Assembly: GCA_946499505.1 (NCBI GenBank)
Contig: CAMMSL010000009.1
Location: 1-64,000, forward strand
DNA: 64,000 bases
Direction of reading: 5' to 3'
Origin: an uncultured Lachnoclostridium sp.
Lineage (GTDB): Bacteria; Bacillota; Clostridia; Lachnospirales; Lachnospiraceae
The position numbers were made by a program, and so were the translations under genes. Below are positions 1 through 10,272 of the stretch, piece after piece. The notes under the pieces are model-generated. The model saw only the letters and a list, made by a program, of their open reading frames with translations, searched no databases and was not told the DNA's origin. Position 1 is the first letter of the stretch. Each line of letters starts with the position of its first letter.

Positions 1-154
1 AAATCAGGGATATAGCCATTTTTTCTTTCTTAAACTGTCAAAGACGGGAGTATACTATAAAAAGTCATGGATTTACAATATTTTCATAATGTTTTTGTTG
101 ATTTATGCAAAACCTGTCTTTATAATAATAATAGCTGTTTTTAGGAGGAATAGA

Positions 155-2167
155 ATGGATAATAATAATAAAAATAAAGACCCGAATCACAACCGGCAGG
201 GCTGGGGAATTATCCTCGTAACAACCCTGCTGGTCACTTTTATAGTGATGGGGCTATACTCTATGATGCAAGGATCCGGTCCAGAGGAGATCAGCTATGA
301 TAAGTTCCTTTCTCTGATCGATGAAGGAGAGGTCCAGGAGGTAAGTCTTAACAGTGATCGGATTTATATTACGCTGACTGACGAGGCACGCCAGAAAGAG
401 CTTCATGAAACCGGACGGATCAGTAATCCCGGGAATGTCTGGAGCCAGCTGCAGGATCAGATGCATTCAGGGAGCAGTACCGGAGATGAAGGCGAGAGAA
501 ATCCGGATTATTACACTGGATATGTCAACGACTACACTCTGGTGGACAAACTCGAGAAAGCAGGGGTTGAGTTCGGAAGTGAGCCCGCTGATACAATGGG
601 GCAGACACTTCTCGAACTGTTTCTGACTGTGATCCTCCCGATCGGTCTGATGGCTCTCATGCTTGTGTGGCTGATGCGAAAGATGACCAAAGGCGGAGGC
701 GTGATGGGTATTGGGAAAAGCAATGCCAAGATGTACATGGAGAAGGAGACAGGCGTTACATTCCAGGATGTGGCTGGTGAGGACGAGGCGAAAGAATCCC
801 TGCAGGAAGTGGTGGATTTCCTTCATAATCCGGGAAAATACAGCGGCATCGGTGCAAAACTTCCCAAAGGAGCTTTGCTTGTAGGCCCGCCGGGAACCGG
901 AAAGACACTCCTTGCCAAAGCGGTGGCAGGCGAGGCGAAAGTGCCGTTCTTCTCTTTGTCTGGTTCTGCATTTGTGGAGATGTATGTGGGTGTGGGAGCT
1001 TCCCGTGTCCGTGATCTTTTCAAGCAAGCTCAGCAGCAGGCTCCGTGTATCGTATTTATCGATGAGATCGATGCTATAGGAAAGACTCGTGATTCTTCAC
1101 TTGGAGGAAATGACGAGAGAGAACAGACACTCAACCAGCTTCTTGCGGAGATGGACGGATTTGATACAAATAAAGGTCTCCTGATCCTGGCGGCAACGAA
1201 CCGTCCGGAGATCCTGGATCCGGCGCTTTTACGCCCGGGACGTTTTGACCGAAGGATCATCGTGGACAAACCGGATCTGAAAGGCCGTGTGGAGATTCTG
1301 AAAGTACATGCAAAAGACGTGCGCATGGACGAGAGCGTGGATCTGGAAGCAATCGCGCTTGCAACTTCCGGTGCGGTCGGCTCGGATCTTGCCAATATGA
1401 TCAATGAGGCTGCCATCAATGCAGTGAAGCATGGCAGACAGGTTGTGAGCCAGAAAGATCTCTTTGAGGCGGTGGAGGTCGTTCTTGTCGGGAAAGAGAA
1501 GAAAGACCGCATCATGAGCAAGGAAGAGAGACAGATTGTTTCCTATCATGAGGTGGGACATGCGCTGGTTACGGCACTTCAGAAGAATACAGAGCCGGTG
1601 CAGAAGATCACAATCGTGCCGAGGACGATGGGGGCTCTCGGTTATGTGATGCAGACACCGGAGGAAGAGAAATTCCTGAATACGAAGAAAGAGCTGGAGG
1701 CTATGATCGTCGTAGCTCTCGGCGGGCGCGCTGCGGAGGAGCTTGTCTTTGATACAGTGACGACTGGGGCAGCCAATGATATTGAGCAGGCGACTAAGAT
1801 CGCCCGCGCAATGATCACGCAGTACGGCATGTCTGAACGTTTCGGCCTGATGGGGCTTGAGTCCATCCAGAACCGTTATCTGGACGGAAGAGCCGTATTA
1901 AACTGCGGTGATGCCACAGCCGGTGAGATCGATGAAGAAGTCATGAAGATGCTGAAAGCAGCATATGAAGAGGCTAAAAAGCTCCTTGCCGAGAACCGAG
2001 AGGCTCTTGATAAGATTGCTGCGTTCCTGATCGAGAAAGAGACGATCACAGGCAAGGAATTCATGAAGATATTCCGGGAAGTGAAAGGAATACCGGAACC
2101 AGATGAAACAGAGGAGAACAATGTGGGAGAACGTGAAGGACGCATTGTCATGAAACATGGAGAATAA
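155..2167 (+). CDS. ftsH: ATP-dependent zinc metalloprotease FtsH
   Basis: Membrane-bound AAA+ protease that extracts and degrades membrane and short-lived cytosolic proteins as a hexamer. From the chosen start (670 aa) I see a membrane segment at about 17-38, an extracytoplasmic region to about 150, a second membrane segment at about 151-176, Walker A GPPGTGKT at 244-251, Walker B IVFIDEID at 299-306, the arginine-finger stretch RPGRFDR near 360 and the zinc motif HEVGH at 465-469. The frame is open back to position 89, but AGGAGG at 143-148 sits 6 bases before the ATG at 155, so the upstream 22 codons are probably not translated. HEVGH replaces the usual HEAGH. Its 3' end overlaps uvrC by 11 bases. 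Confidence 0.95.
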   Translation: MDNNNKNKDPNHNRQGWGIILVTTLLVTFIVMGLYSMMQGSGPEEISYDKFLSLIDEGEVQEVSLNSDRIYITLTDEARQKELHETGRISNPGNVWSQLQDQMHSGSSTGDEGERNPDYYTGYVNDYTLVDKLEKAGVEFGSEPADTMGQTLLELFLTVILPIGLMALMLVWLMRKMTKGGGVMGIGKSNAKMYMEKETGVTFQDVAGEDEAKESLQEVVDFLHNPGKYSGIGAKLPKGALLVGPPGTGKTLLAKAVAGEAKVPFFSLSGSAFVEMYVGVGASRVRDLFKQAQQQAPCIVFIDEIDAIGKTRDSSLGGNDEREQTLNQLLAEMDGFDTNKGLLILAATNRPEILDPALLRPGRFDRRIIVDKPDLKGRVEILKVHAKDVRMDESVDLEAIALATSGAVGSDLANMINEAAINAVKHGRQVVSQKDLFEAVEVVLVGKEKKDRIMSKEERQIVSYHEVGHALVTALQKNTEPVQKITIVPRTMGALGYVMQTPEEEKFLNTKKELEAMIVVALGGRAAEELVFDTVTTGAANDIEQATKIARAMITQYGMSERFGLMGLESIQNRYLDGRAVLNCGDATAGEIDEEVMKMLKAAYEEAKKLLAENREALDKIAAFLIEKETITGKEFMKIFREVKGIPEPDETEENNVGEREGRIVMKHGE

Positions 2168-4007
2168 TAATTTTGATATTCAGGAAGAATTAAAGAAACT
2201 GCCGGGACGTCCCGGGGTATATATTATGCACGACGAGAAAGATCACATCATTTATGTCGGCAAGGCAATCAGCCTGAAGAACCGGGTACGGCAGTATTTC
2301 CAGAGCAGCAGGAACAAGGGTGTCAAGATCGAGCAGATGGTGACACATATCCGGCGGTTTGAGTATATTGTTACAGACTCTGAGCTGGAGGCTCTTGTCC
2401 TGGAATGCAACCTGATCAAAGAGCATCATCCGAAATATAATACGATGCTCATGGATGACAAGACCTATCCGTTTATAAAAGTAACGACCAGCGAAGCTTT
2501 TCCCAGGGTAGTGTTATCACGAAAAATGCTAAAGGATAAGGCCCGGTATTTCGGGCCTTATACAAGTTCTCAGGCTGTCAGGGACACCATAGACCTGATC
2601 CATAAGCTGTATCACTTAAGAAGCTGCAACCGCAGTCTTCCCAGAGATATCGGGAAAGAGCGGCCCTGTCTGAACTATCATATCAAACAGTGCGAAGCTC
2701 CCTGTCAGGGATATATTTCACAGGAGGAATACGGCAGAGCGGTAAATGAAGTCCTGCGGTTTCTGAATGGAAATTATGACACAGTCCTTGGGGAATTGGA
2801 AGAGAAGATGAACGCTGCTTCTGAAGCGCTGGAATTCGAGCGCGCGATCGAGTACAGAGAACTGATCAATAGTGTAAAAAAGGTTGCCCAGAAGCAGAAG
2901 ATCACAGATTCAAGCGGCGAGGACAGGGATGTCCTTGCGGTCGCTTCCCAGGAAGAGGATGCGGTCGTTCAGGTATTTTTTATTAGAGGAGGCCGTCTGA
3001 TCGGAAGAGATCACTTTTACCTGCGGATCACAAAAGGCGAGAGTGCTTCAGAGACATTAAACAGTTTTATTCTGCAGTATTATGCAGGAACGCCATTTAT
3101 TCCCGCTGAGCTGATGCTCCAGGATGAAGTGGAAGACCGGGAGATCCTGGAGACATGGCTTTCTTCCAAGCGGGGACAGAAAGTGACGCTGAGAGTGCCG
3201 AAGAAAGGGACAAAAGAGAAACTGGTGGAACTCGCTCAGGAAAATGCAAAGATGGTGCTTACCAAGGATAAGGAACGTCTGAAGCGTGAGGAGGGGCGGA
3301 CGATCGGTGCGGTGAAAGAAATCGCAGCCCTGCTGGGACTGGACGAGGTTATCAGGATGGAGGCTTATGATATCTCAAATACAAACGGATTTGAGTCTGT
3401 AGGTTCCATGGTTGTCTATGAGAGAGGCCGCCCGAAGAGAAATGATTATCGCAAATTCAGGATCAAAGGGATCAAGGGCGCAGATGATTACGGCAGTATG
3501 AGAGAGGTATTAAACCGGCGTTTTACCCATGGGCTGCGGGAACGACAGGAAAATGCGGAACTTGGAAAATTCACTGCGTTCCCGGACCTGATCATGATGG
3601 ACGGAGGCAGAGGACAGGTCAATGTGGCGCTCCAGGTGCTCGAGGAACTGCATCTTGATATTCCGGTGTGTGGTATGGTAAAGGATGATCATCACCGCAC
3701 AAGGGGATTATACTATCATAATGAGGAAATACCTATCGACAGGTCTTCGGAAGCCTTCCGGCTGATCACCAGGATCCAGGATGAGGCACACAGGTTTGCT
3801 ATTGAATACCACCGCCAGCTGCGCGGCAAAGGACAGGTACACTCCATACTTGACGACATTGAGGGGATCGGGCCGGCGCGCAGAAAAGCACTGATGAGGG
3901 AATATCTCAGCCTTGACGAGATAAAGAAAGCCTCTGTGGAGGAACTGTCAAAAATACCGTCTATGAATGAAAAAGCGGCGGAATCTGTATACAAGTTCTT
4001 TCACTAG
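2157..4007 (+). CDS. uvrC: UvrABC excinuclease subunit C
   Basis: Makes the dual incisions in nucleotide excision repair. The 616-aa product has the N-terminal GIY-YIG nuclease ([19 protein letters not shown], about 19-37), a central UVR helical motif around the stretch [15 protein letters not shown], the RNase H-like second nuclease half, and C-terminal helix-hairpin-helix repeats ([14 protein letters not shown] onward). Length is normal for the family. The start lies inside the end of ftsH and has no well-spaced Shine-Dalgarno sequence of its own, so translation is probably coupled to ftsH. mfd, which acts in the same repair pathway, lies 50 kb away in the same window. Confidence 0.95.
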   Translation: MENNNFDIQEELKKLPGRPGVYIMHDEKDHIIYVGKAISLKNRVRQYFQSSRNKGVKIEQMVTHIRRFEYIVTDSELEALVLECNLIKEHHPKYNTMLMDDKTYPFIKVTTSEAFPRVVLSRKMLKDKARYFGPYTSSQAVRDTIDLIHKLYHLRSCNRSLPRDIGKERPCLNYHIKQCEAPCQGYISQEEYGRAVNEVLRFLNGNYDTVLGELEEKMNAASEALEFERAIEYRELINSVKKVAQKQKITDSSGEDRDVLAVASQEEDAVVQVFFIRGGRLIGRDHFYLRITKGESASETLNSFILQYYAGTPFIPAELMLQDEVEDREILETWLSSKRGQKVTLRVPKKGTKEKLVELAQENAKMVLTKDKERLKREEGRTIGAVKEIAALLGLDEVIRMEAYDISNTNGFESVGSMVVYERGRPKRNDYRKFRIKGIKGADDYGSMREVLNRRFTHGLRERQENAELGKFTAFPDLIMMDGGRGQVNVALQVLEELHLDIPVCGMVKDDHHRTRGLYYHNEEIPIDRSSEAFRLITRIQDEAHRFAIEYHRQLRGKGQVHSILDDIEGIGPARRKALMREYLSLDEIKKASVEELSKIPSMNEKAAESVYKFFH

Positions 4008-4048
4008 TGTTATGATAAAAAGAACAGGAGAAAGTGAGGAGAGAATCT

Positions 4049-4981
4049 ATGGGACAAGGGATAAAGTTAAGTGAGATTGCAGAAAAAATGAATCTGAAAA
4101 ATCTTACACCTGAAGTTGATATGGTTGAAAAGGTGGTCAATGTACCGGATGTCAATCGACCGGCACTGCAGCTTGCAGGATTTTATGACCGTTTTGATTC
4201 AAACAGGGTACAGATTATCGGAAATGTAGAAAACAGATACGTTCAGACGCTGAGCGAAGAGCAGCGTCAGGAAACATACGAAAAACTGCTGCAGCATCCG
4301 ATCCCGTGTATTGTGTTCTGCCGTGATGTTGTGCCTGAGGAAAGCTTCCTTAAAACTGCAGTGAAGTACGGCGTTCCGATCTTTAACACTGCGAAGCAGA
4401 CGTCGGACTTCATGGCGGAGATCATACGATGGATGAATGTCCGTCTGGCTCCATGCATTTCTATTCATGGAGTGCTTGTGGATGTATACGGCGTAGGCGT
4501 GCTGATCATGGGGGAGAGCGGTATCGGAAAGAGCGAGGCGGCTCTTGAGCTGATTAAGAGAGGACACCGTCTTGTGACGGACGATGTTGTTGAGATCAGA
4601 AAGGTGAGCGATGAGACACTGGTGGGTACTGCTCCGGAGATTACAAAGCATTTTATCGAGCTGAGGGGTATCGGTATTGTCGACGTTAGGTCTATGTTCG
4701 GTGTCCAGAGTATAAGAGAGACACAGAATATCGATCTTGTAATCACACTGGAAGACTGGAGCAGAGACAAAGAATATGACAGGCTCGGCCTTGAGGAGGA
4801 GTACACAGAATTCCTCGGAAATAAAGTGGTATGTCACCGCATTCCAATCCGTCCGGGAAGAAATCTTGCGATCATTGTAGAGTCCGCTGCTGTCAACCAC
4901 AGACAGAAACAGATGGGCTACAATGCAGCTGCTGAGCTCTATAAAAGGGTTCAGGAGAATATTGCAAAAAAGAAAAAATAG
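4049..4981 (+). CDS. hprK: HPr(Ser) kinase/phosphorylase
   Basis: Bifunctional enzyme that phosphorylates and dephosphorylates HPr at its regulatory serine, the sensor step of carbon catabolite control in Gram-positive bacteria. Visible are the P-loop GESGIGKSEAALEL in the middle of the 310-aa protein and the HprK signature ELRGIGIVDVRSMFGVQ with the following RETQNIDLVI. A GTG at 4034 also opens the frame, but GAGGAG at about 4036-4041 fits the ATG at 4049, which begins MGQGIKLSEI. The next gene, a glucokinase, starts 26 bases after the stop, which fits joint control of sugar uptake. Confidence 0.95.
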   Translation: MGQGIKLSEIAEKMNLKNLTPEVDMVEKVVNVPDVNRPALQLAGFYDRFDSNRVQIIGNVENRYVQTLSEEQRQETYEKLLQHPIPCIVFCRDVVPEESFLKTAVKYGVPIFNTAKQTSDFMAEIIRWMNVRLAPCISIHGVLVDVYGVGVLIMGESGIGKSEAALELIKRGHRLVTDDVVEIRKVSDETLVGTAPEITKHFIELRGIGIVDVRSMFGVQSIRETQNIDLVITLEDWSRDKEYDRLGLEEEYTEFLGNKVVCHRIPIRPGRNLAIIVESAAVNHRQKQMGYNAAAELYKRVQENIAKKKK

Positions 4982-5007
4982 GAATGAGAGAAAAGGAGAG
5001 CAAAGCC

Positions 5008-5946
5008 ATGAAGTATTGTTTTGGAGTAGACATAGGAGGAACTACGGTAAAGATGGGTCTCTTTGAGGAGTCGGGCACGATTCTTGATAAATGGGAGATC
5101 ACGACGGATACCTCTGAAGAGGGAAAGGCAATTCTGCCGAATATTGCAGCATCGATTGAGAAGAAGATCGAGGAACATGAGCTGGATAAAAATGATATTG
5201 CAGGAATCGGTGCAGGGGTTCCGGCTCCTGTGACCGCGGAAGGTGTCGTAAACGGAAGTGCAAATCTGGGCTGGACATATAAGGAAGTTAAGAAAGAACT
5301 TGAAGAGCTGACAGGGCTTACCTCTTATATTGCAAATGATGCTAATGTAGCTGCTCTCGGCGAAATGTGGAAAGGCGGCGGAGAAGGCGAGAAGAATATG
5401 ATCATGGTAACGCTTGGCACCGGCGTCGGAGGCGGCATCATTATCGATGGAAAGATGCTTGTCGGCGCAAACGGCGCAGGCGGGGAGATCGGACATCTGT
5501 GTGTGAACTATGATGAGACAGACCGCTGTGGTTGTGGCAACAGAGGCTGTCTGGAACAGTATGCATCTGCTACAGGTATCGTACGTCTGGCAAAACAGAA
5601 ACTCGGTCAGGAGATGTGCACTACAATCCTGAACAAAGAAGATATTACAGCTAAGGATGTCTTTGATGCGGTGAAAGCAGGAGATGAGGTGGCAAAGGAG
5701 ATCGCCACTACATTCGGGAAATATCTGGGATATGGTCTGGCTAATCTGGCAGCAGTGACGGATCCGGCTGTTTTTGTCATCGGCGGCGGTGTATCGAAAG
5801 CGGGAGAAGTGCTCATCCCTTACATAAGAGAACCTTATATGGAGAGAGCATTTTTCGCAGACAAGAATGTGAGGTTTGTGCTTGCAAAACTTGGAAATGA
5901 TGCCGGGATCTGCGGTGCAGCAAAATTGGTATTGGATAATGAATGA
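5008..5946 (+). CDS. glcK: ROK-family glucokinase
   Basis: Phosphorylates glucose to glucose 6-phosphate with ATP in the cytoplasm. The 312-aa product has the N-terminal phosphate-binding motif GVDIGGTTVKMGLF, the second ATP-site segment GTGVGGGIIIDG, the ROK sugar-binding Glu/His segment (GGEIGHL) and the zinc motif CGCGNRGCLEQ. AAGGAGAG at 4993-5000 selects the ATG at 5008 over an in-frame ATG at 4984. It follows hprK closely and is the last gene before a strong terminator. Sugar specificity is inferred from the family; another hexose or ManNAc cannot be excluded. Confidence 0.88.
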   Translation: MKYCFGVDIGGTTVKMGLFEESGTILDKWEITTDTSEEGKAILPNIAASIEKKIEEHELDKNDIAGIGAGVPAPVTAEGVVNGSANLGWTYKEVKKELEELTGLTSYIANDANVAALGEMWKGGGEGEKNMIMVTLGTGVGGGIIIDGKMLVGANGAGGEIGHLCVNYDETDRCGCGNRGCLEQYASATGIVRLAKQKLGQEMCTTILNKEDITAKDVFDAVKAGDEVAKEIATTFGKYLGYGLANLAAVTDPAVFVIGGGVSKAGEVLIPYIREPYMERAFFADKNVRFVLAKLGNDAGICGAAKLVLDNE

Positions 5947-5981
5947 TCAGCAGATTATCTGAATAATAGCAAATTTCAACT

Positions 5982-6026
5982 AAAAAATTCCTTTCCGGAG
6001 TCGCTTGACCCGGAAAGGAATTTTTT
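5982..6026. terminator. Bidirectional intrinsic terminator between glcK and the penicillin-binding protein
   Basis: A perfect 17-bp stem, 5982-5998 pairing with 6010-6026, encloses an 11-base loop. The stem has an A-run on the left and a T-run on the right, so it can work in both directions. It separates the plus-strand glucokinase from the convergent minus-strand gene. Confidence 0.92.
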
Positions 6027-6037
6027 GTTAAAGATTT

Positions 6038-8689
6038 TTATTGGGCTGGTGTTTCACCGCCACCGGTCTCACCGCCGCCGATATTGCCGCCGCCGGTCTC
6101 ACCGCCACCGGTCTCACCGCCGCCGGTCTCACCGCCGCCGCCGGTCTCACCACCGCCGGTATTGCCACCGCCGGTATCGCCGCCGCCGGTATTGCCACCG
6201 CCGGTATCGCCGCCGCCGGTATTGCCGCCGCCGGTCTCACCGCCGCCGGTATTGCCGTCGCCGGTATTACCATTGCCGGTGTTCGTATCGCCGGTATTAG
6301 TGTTACCGGTATCATCAGAAGTATTTGTTTCTGAACCACTGTCAGATGTGTGCCTTTGGACATGTCCCGGACAACTTTCCGTAGGAAGGAAGTCTTTGTC
6401 AAAATAATCTGTTATTGCCGGGCAGCCGCTGACTGCAAGAAGTCCGGTCTCCGTACAGATTGATTTTTGCACGACAGAAGTCGGAATTTCAAAATCTTTG
6501 TATTCCAGATTCTGGTGGATCCGCTCCATGATGGCATTCCAGATGGTCAGGTGCCAGGAACCGTAACCTGACATGGATTTATTGGCATCATAACCGCCCC
6601 AGATACCTGCGGTATAGTAAGGAGTATAGCCCACAAACCAGCGGTCCACATAATCGTCTGTGGAACCGGTCTTTCCGGCTGTGGCCATGTTACTCAGGCC
6701 GGCACCATATCCTGTACCGCTGTTAACTACATCCTCCATTGCGCTCGTTAGAAGATAAGCTGTGGAATCCTTGATCGCTTCGTGTGTTGCCGGAGCAGTG
6801 TTATCAATCAGAACATTGCCGTCGTGATCGAGAATTTCTGTATAGAGGACCGGCTCCGTGTATGTGCCGCTGTTTGCGATAGATGCAAATGCGGCTGTAA
6901 GTTCGAGATTATATACACCTTCGGTGATACCGCCAAGAGCTGTTGCCTGTGCGATATCAGATTCTGTGATCGTGCTGAATGCAAAGTTATTTTTCAAATA
7001 CTCATAACCTGTTTTCAGACCGACATCATCGGTGAGAGTCTCTACAGCAATCGTGTTACAGGATATTTTGATTGCATCGCGGACTGACATAGCCCCTCGA
7101 TATCCACTGTAGGAGTTAGGCACATTCTGTCCACTCTCATATTCATATGGTTCATCTACCTTTGTCGTTGCAAGCGTGATCTTACCTTCATTCAGACCGG
7201 GAGCGTAAGTCGACAGGATCTTGAACACAGAACCAGGCTGCTGCGGATCATCTGTGGCACGGTTGAATGTAAGGTTGCCTGACTTTTCCCCGCGTCCGCC
7301 GACTATGGCTTTTACCTGCCCTGTGTACTGGTCCATGACCACGAAAGAGACCTGAGGCTGCAGTGTGATCGTGTATCTTTCATCCACAGAATCACCGGCG
7401 TCAGTATTGATATTGAGTGTTGCTTTATAAGCTTCGATCATCTGTAACGCCTCGTCTTCGGAAGAGAAGACAAGCGGATTCTCACTATCATAATTTTCGC
7501 TGATGAAAGTCCGGAGATTTTCCTTACTGTAGTTCTCGGAAGAACCATCTGCCCGGTGTATCGTCAAAGCGTATTCCAGACCGTATTCTGTTGCCGGATA
7601 ATAGCTTTCGTCCGATATTACTTCATCACAGATTGCCTGGATAGATGTATCCTGTGTGGACTTGATGGTAAGTCCTCCACTGTAAAGCAGGTTGTATGCC
7701 TGAGTCTCGGAATATCCTTTTTCATCCCTTAGATCCTGTACGACATCTTCAATCAGTGCGTCTGTAAAATAGGAGTAAGGCGTTGTATCTGCCGTCACGG
7801 CAGCGGTCTCGAGAATACGGTCGTATACCGGATCTGCCATGGCCTCGTCATATTCCGACTGATTGATGTATCCCTGATCCAGCATGTTGCCGAGAACGAC
7901 TTTACGGCGGCTTGCATTTTTATCAGGATTTGTCACAGGATCATAAGTGGTAGGATTCTGAGTTATGGCCGCGATGACCGCACATTCGGAAAGCGTCAGG
8001 TCAGCAGCATCTTTGTTGAAGTAACGGGTTGCAGCTGTCTGCACACCAAGACATCCCTGGCCGAGATTGATCGTATTCATATAGGCCTCAAGGATTTCTT
8101 CCTTGCTCATCTCTTTTTCAATCTGGAGGGCCAGATACTGTTCCTGCAGTTTTCGCTCAACTCTGTCAAAAAGCGTCTCCTCGTTGACGAAATCCGGGAA
8201 CACGTTGTTCTTGATCAACTGCTGGGTCAGAGTGCTGGCGCCTTCTGTAAAATGAAAGCCATTGGTAATACCTACAATTCCGGCTCTTATGATACCCTGA
8301 AGGTCGATTCCGTTGTGCTCGTAAAAACGTTCGTCCTCGATTGCTACAAATGCATGGGGGAGATACTCGGAATTTGCCGTAATCTCCGCATATGTTTTAT
8401 AGACACGGTTGGAATCGGAGTCTTTCAGAGTCTCGAGTACGTTCCCGCTCTGATCAGTAATATTTGTTGTATATCCCTGGGGAAGTATGTCATCTGCCGA
8501 GACAGCAGGAGTATTGTCTATGATCTTCTTGGCAAAGACCGCGCCTCCTATGAGACAGATGATTCCCAGAAGGAGTATACATATGATAAGAGCCTTAAAG
8601 AACCGTACGCCTACTCGTTTCTTTTTCATTCTCTTTTTAGAAGAAATACTCTTTTTTCTTCTGGAAAGGTTTCTTTTTCCGTAATTCAC
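6038..8689 (-). CDS. Class A penicillin-binding protein (PBP1A-type) with Gly/Thr-rich tail
   Basis: Bifunctional peptidoglycan synthase: glycan polymerisation by a GT51 domain and crosslinking by a transpeptidase. From the chosen start (883 aa) there is a basic cytoplasmic head, a membrane helix at about 31-53, the glycosyltransferase motif EDERFYEH near 118 with the later TEGASTLTQQLIKN, and transpeptidase motifs SVFK (near 488), SCN (near 540) and KTGS (near 670). The last 75-80 residues are a low-complexity tail of GGGxTGGG type. The frame opens at a TTG (8710) and ATG (8698), but AGGAGG (8704-8699) lies directly against that ATG; the GTG at 8689, nine bases further on, is the better start. 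Confidence 0.93.
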   Translation of the reverse strand: MNYGKRNLSRRKKSISSKKRMKKKRVGVRFFKALIICILLLGIICLIGGAVFAKKIIDNTPAVSADDILPQGYTTNITDQSGNVLETLKDSDSNRVYKTYAEITANSEYLPHAFVAIEDERFYEHNGIDLQGIIRAGIVGITNGFHFTEGASTLTQQLIKNNVFPDFVNEETLFDRVERKLQEQYLALQIEKEMSKEEILEAYMNTINLGQGCLGVQTAATRYFNKDAADLTLSECAVIAAITQNPTTYDPVTNPDKNASRRKVVLGNMLDQGYINQSEYDEAMADPVYDRILETAAVTADTTPYSYFTDALIEDVVQDLRDEKGYSETQAYNLLYSGGLTIKSTQDTSIQAICDEVISDESYYPATEYGLEYALTIHRADGSSENYSKENLRTFISENYDSENPLVFSSEDEALQMIEAYKATLNINTDAGDSVDERYTITLQPQVSFVVMDQYTGQVKAIVGGRGEKSGNLTFNRATDDPQQPGSVFKILSTYAPGLNEGKITLATTKVDEPYEYESGQNVPNSYSGYRGAMSVRDAIKISCNTIAVETLTDDVGLKTGYEYLKNNFAFSTITESDIAQATALGGITEGVYNLELTAAFASIANSGTYTEPVLYTEILDHDGNVLIDNTAPATHEAIKDSTAYLLTSAMEDVVNSGTGYGAGLSNMATAGKTGSTDDYVDRWFVGYTPYYTAGIWGGYDANKSMSGYGSWHLTIWNAIMERIHQNLEYKDFEIPTSVVQKSICTETGLLAVSGCPAITDYFDKDFLPTESCPGHVQRHTSDSGSETNTSDDTGNTNTGDTNTGNGNTGDGNTGGGETGGGNTGGGDTGGGNTGGGDTGGGNTGGGETGGGGETGGGETGGGETGGGNIGGGETGGGETPAQ
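6044..6300 (-). repeat. Tandem short repeat encoding (N/D/E)TGGG units
   Basis: The 3' end of the PBP gene consists of near-identical 12- to 15-base units built on GGCGGCGG(T/C) and ACCGG, encoding repeats such as NTGGGDTGGG and GETGGG. Unit order is irregular, with one extra G (TGGGGE) and one NIGGG variant, as expected for a tract that gains and loses units by slippage. The outer end is less regular (NTGDTNTGNGNTGDG). Confidence 0.85.
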
Positions 8690-8762
8690 GAATAACATCC
8701 TCCTTTTCAACTTCCATGATTATATCAAATATGTTCATATAAATAAAGTTAAAAATAAAATC

Positions 8763-8791
8763 TTCATATTTTCTACATTTTTTGATAATAT
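8763..8791 (+). promoter_or_regulatory. Possible sigma-A promoter of the YigZ-family gene
   Basis: TTCATA (8763-8768) and TAATAT (8786-8791) are separated by 17 bases in an AT-rich stretch about 50 bases before the ATG. The match is only moderate. Confidence 0.4.
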
Positions 8792-8839
8792 ATTAGAGTC
8801 AGTTTGTGGAGTGCGTTATATGACTGAAAGGAGGGGCTG

Positions 8840-9493
8840 ATGGACAGATATGATACCGTATACAGGGGCGGCACAGGAGAGTACATAGAGAAAAAATCCC
8901 GGTTTATCGCAGAGGTTTACCCTGTCGTCTCTGAGGATGAGGCGTTTGCTCATCTTGAAGAGGTAAAAAAGCGGTACTGGGACGCCAGGCATCACTGCTG
9001 GGCTTATGTGATCGGGCGCAATCCTGCATCAGAGCGGATGAGTGATGACGGAGAGCCCGCCGGGACTGCCGGGAAACCGATTCTTGAAGTGATACGCGGG
9101 CGAAATGTGACGGATGTGTTTGTGGTTGTGACGAGATATTTCGGCGGTACGCTTCTCGGGACAGGCGGACTGGTGCGTGCATATACGGCCGCGACTGCCG
9201 CAGCACTTTCGGATACTGTGATTATTACCCGGATTTTTGGATTTAAACTGGATATTTACACAGATTATACAGGACTCGGAAAGATACAATATCTTATCGC
9301 CCGGAGAGACCTGTATATTCTGGATACTGATTATACGGATAAGGTAGTTATCTCCTTACTTGTTCCGGAGGAGGAAGAGGGGGCTTTCACAAAAGAAGTG
9401 CTTGAAGGAACGAACGGCCAGGCCGTTATGGAGAAAAAAGGCAAATGCTGGTTTGCGCGAACTGAGAACGGGGTGGAAGTCTGGGAGCTATAA
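8840..9493 (+). CDS. YigZ/IMPACT family protein (UPF0029)
   Basis: A 217-aa soluble protein of the YigZ/YvyE family, related to eukaryotic IMPACT. The N-terminal half carries the family signature: HHCWAYVIG near 52, then SDDGEPAGTAGKPIL and VVVTRYFGGTLLGTGGLVRAY at about 75-115. The C-terminal half is the family's ferredoxin-like DUF1949-type domain. Family members are linked to ribosome or translation functions, but no enzymatic activity is settled. AAGGAGG about 6 bases upstream supports the ATG. It stands alone, divergent from the PBP gene and convergent with hpf. Confidence 0.9.
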   Translation: MDRYDTVYRGGTGEYIEKKSRFIAEVYPVVSEDEAFAHLEEVKKRYWDARHHCWAYVIGRNPASERMSDDGEPAGTAGKPILEVIRGRNVTDVFVVVTRYFGGTLLGTGGLVRAYTAATAAALSDTVIITRIFGFKLDIYTDYTGLGKIQYLIARRDLYILDTDYTDKVVISLLVPEEEEGAFTKEVLEGTNGQAVMEKKGKCWFARTENGVEVWEL

Positions 9494-9498
9494 AATAG

Positions 9499-9559
9499 AA
9501 ACCGCCTGCGAAAGCGGTATTTCATGGGGATTCATGAAGTACGTTTCCACAGGCGGTTT
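9499..9559. terminator. Branched inverted repeat between yigZ-type gene and hpf
   Basis: Outer arms 9499-9508 and 9550-9559 are perfectly complementary (10 bp) and enclose two smaller hairpins, ACCGC/GCGGT (9501-9505 with 9514-9518, an alternative pairing) and TTCATG/CATGAA (9521-9526 with 9533-9538). It lies between convergent genes, so a transcription end is likely, but it lacks a long T-run. Confidence 0.45.
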
Positions 9560-9574
9560 ATACTTTGACCTGAA

Positions 9575-10132
9575 TTATGAAAATTCGGGTTCGATCAGTC
9601 CGAAGGAACCGTCTTTTCTTTTATATACTACATTGACCTCGTCTGTCTCTGCATTGGAGAAAACGAAGAAGCTGTGTCCCAGAAGCTCCATCTGAATGCA
9701 GGCGTCTTCCGGATACATTGGTTTGATGCCGAATCTCTTCGTGCGCACGATGCGGATCTCGTCATCTTCGGGAGATTCTTCCTCAGAATCAATGAATTCT
9801 TTCCGGATGCTTCCGGTTGGTGCAGCCGAAGTGGGATGTCCCTGATTCTTTGCCACCAGCTTGTTTTTGTATTTGCGGAGCTGGCGCTCAATGATCTCTT
9901 CTACAAGATCGATGGATACATACATGTCATTGCTCGTCTGCTCTGAGCGGATGATGTTTCCTTTGACCGGGATTGTTACCTCGATCTTCTGGCGCCCTTT
10001 CTCTACGCTTAAGGTTACGATGATTTCTGTTTCAGGAGTGAAGTACCTCTCAAGCTTTCCTAATTTCTGCTCGATTGCGTCTTTGAGTCCTTGAGTTACT
10101 TCGATGTTTTTTCCACTGATGATAAAATTCAT
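9575..10132 (-). CDS. hpf: Ribosome hibernation promoting factor, long form
   Basis: Binds 30S subunits and pairs ribosomes into inactive 100S dimers in starvation. The 185-aa product has the N-terminal YfiA/HPF domain (MNFIISGKNIEVTQGLKDAI) and, after a linker, the C-terminal dimerisation domain beginning RIVRTKRFGIKPMYPEDA, so it is the long form typical of Gram-positive bacteria. AGGAG at 10146-10142 selects the ATG at 10132; eight further codons upstream are open but lack a site. It lies downstream of typA on the same strand with a 140-base gap containing a TATAAT, so it may have its own promoter. Confidence 0.95.
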   Translation of the reverse strand: MNFIISGKNIEVTQGLKDAIEQKLGKLERYFTPETEIIVTLSVEKGRQKIEVTIPVKGNIIRSEQTSNDMYVSIDLVEEIIERQLRKYKNKLVAKNQGHPTSAAPTGSIRKEFIDSEEESPEDDEIRIVRTKRFGIKPMYPEDACIQMELLGHSFFVFSNAETDEVNVVYKRKDGSFGLIEPEFS

Positions 10133-10272
10133 ACTGTTCAACTCCTTTTTGTTCATATTCTACATAAACATGTGTTAAATATGTGTATGTATTATGTAAA
10201 TATTATAACATGGAACAGCATTAATGTATAGAACGAATCACTTTAATCCGTGTGATTTTTCCGTTTTTATAT

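Noticed and set aside
6025-6407. Pro-rich and Arg/His-rich open frames on the plus strand
   Set aside because: They are the antisense of the Gly/Thr repeat of the PBP gene; no ribosome site or family match.
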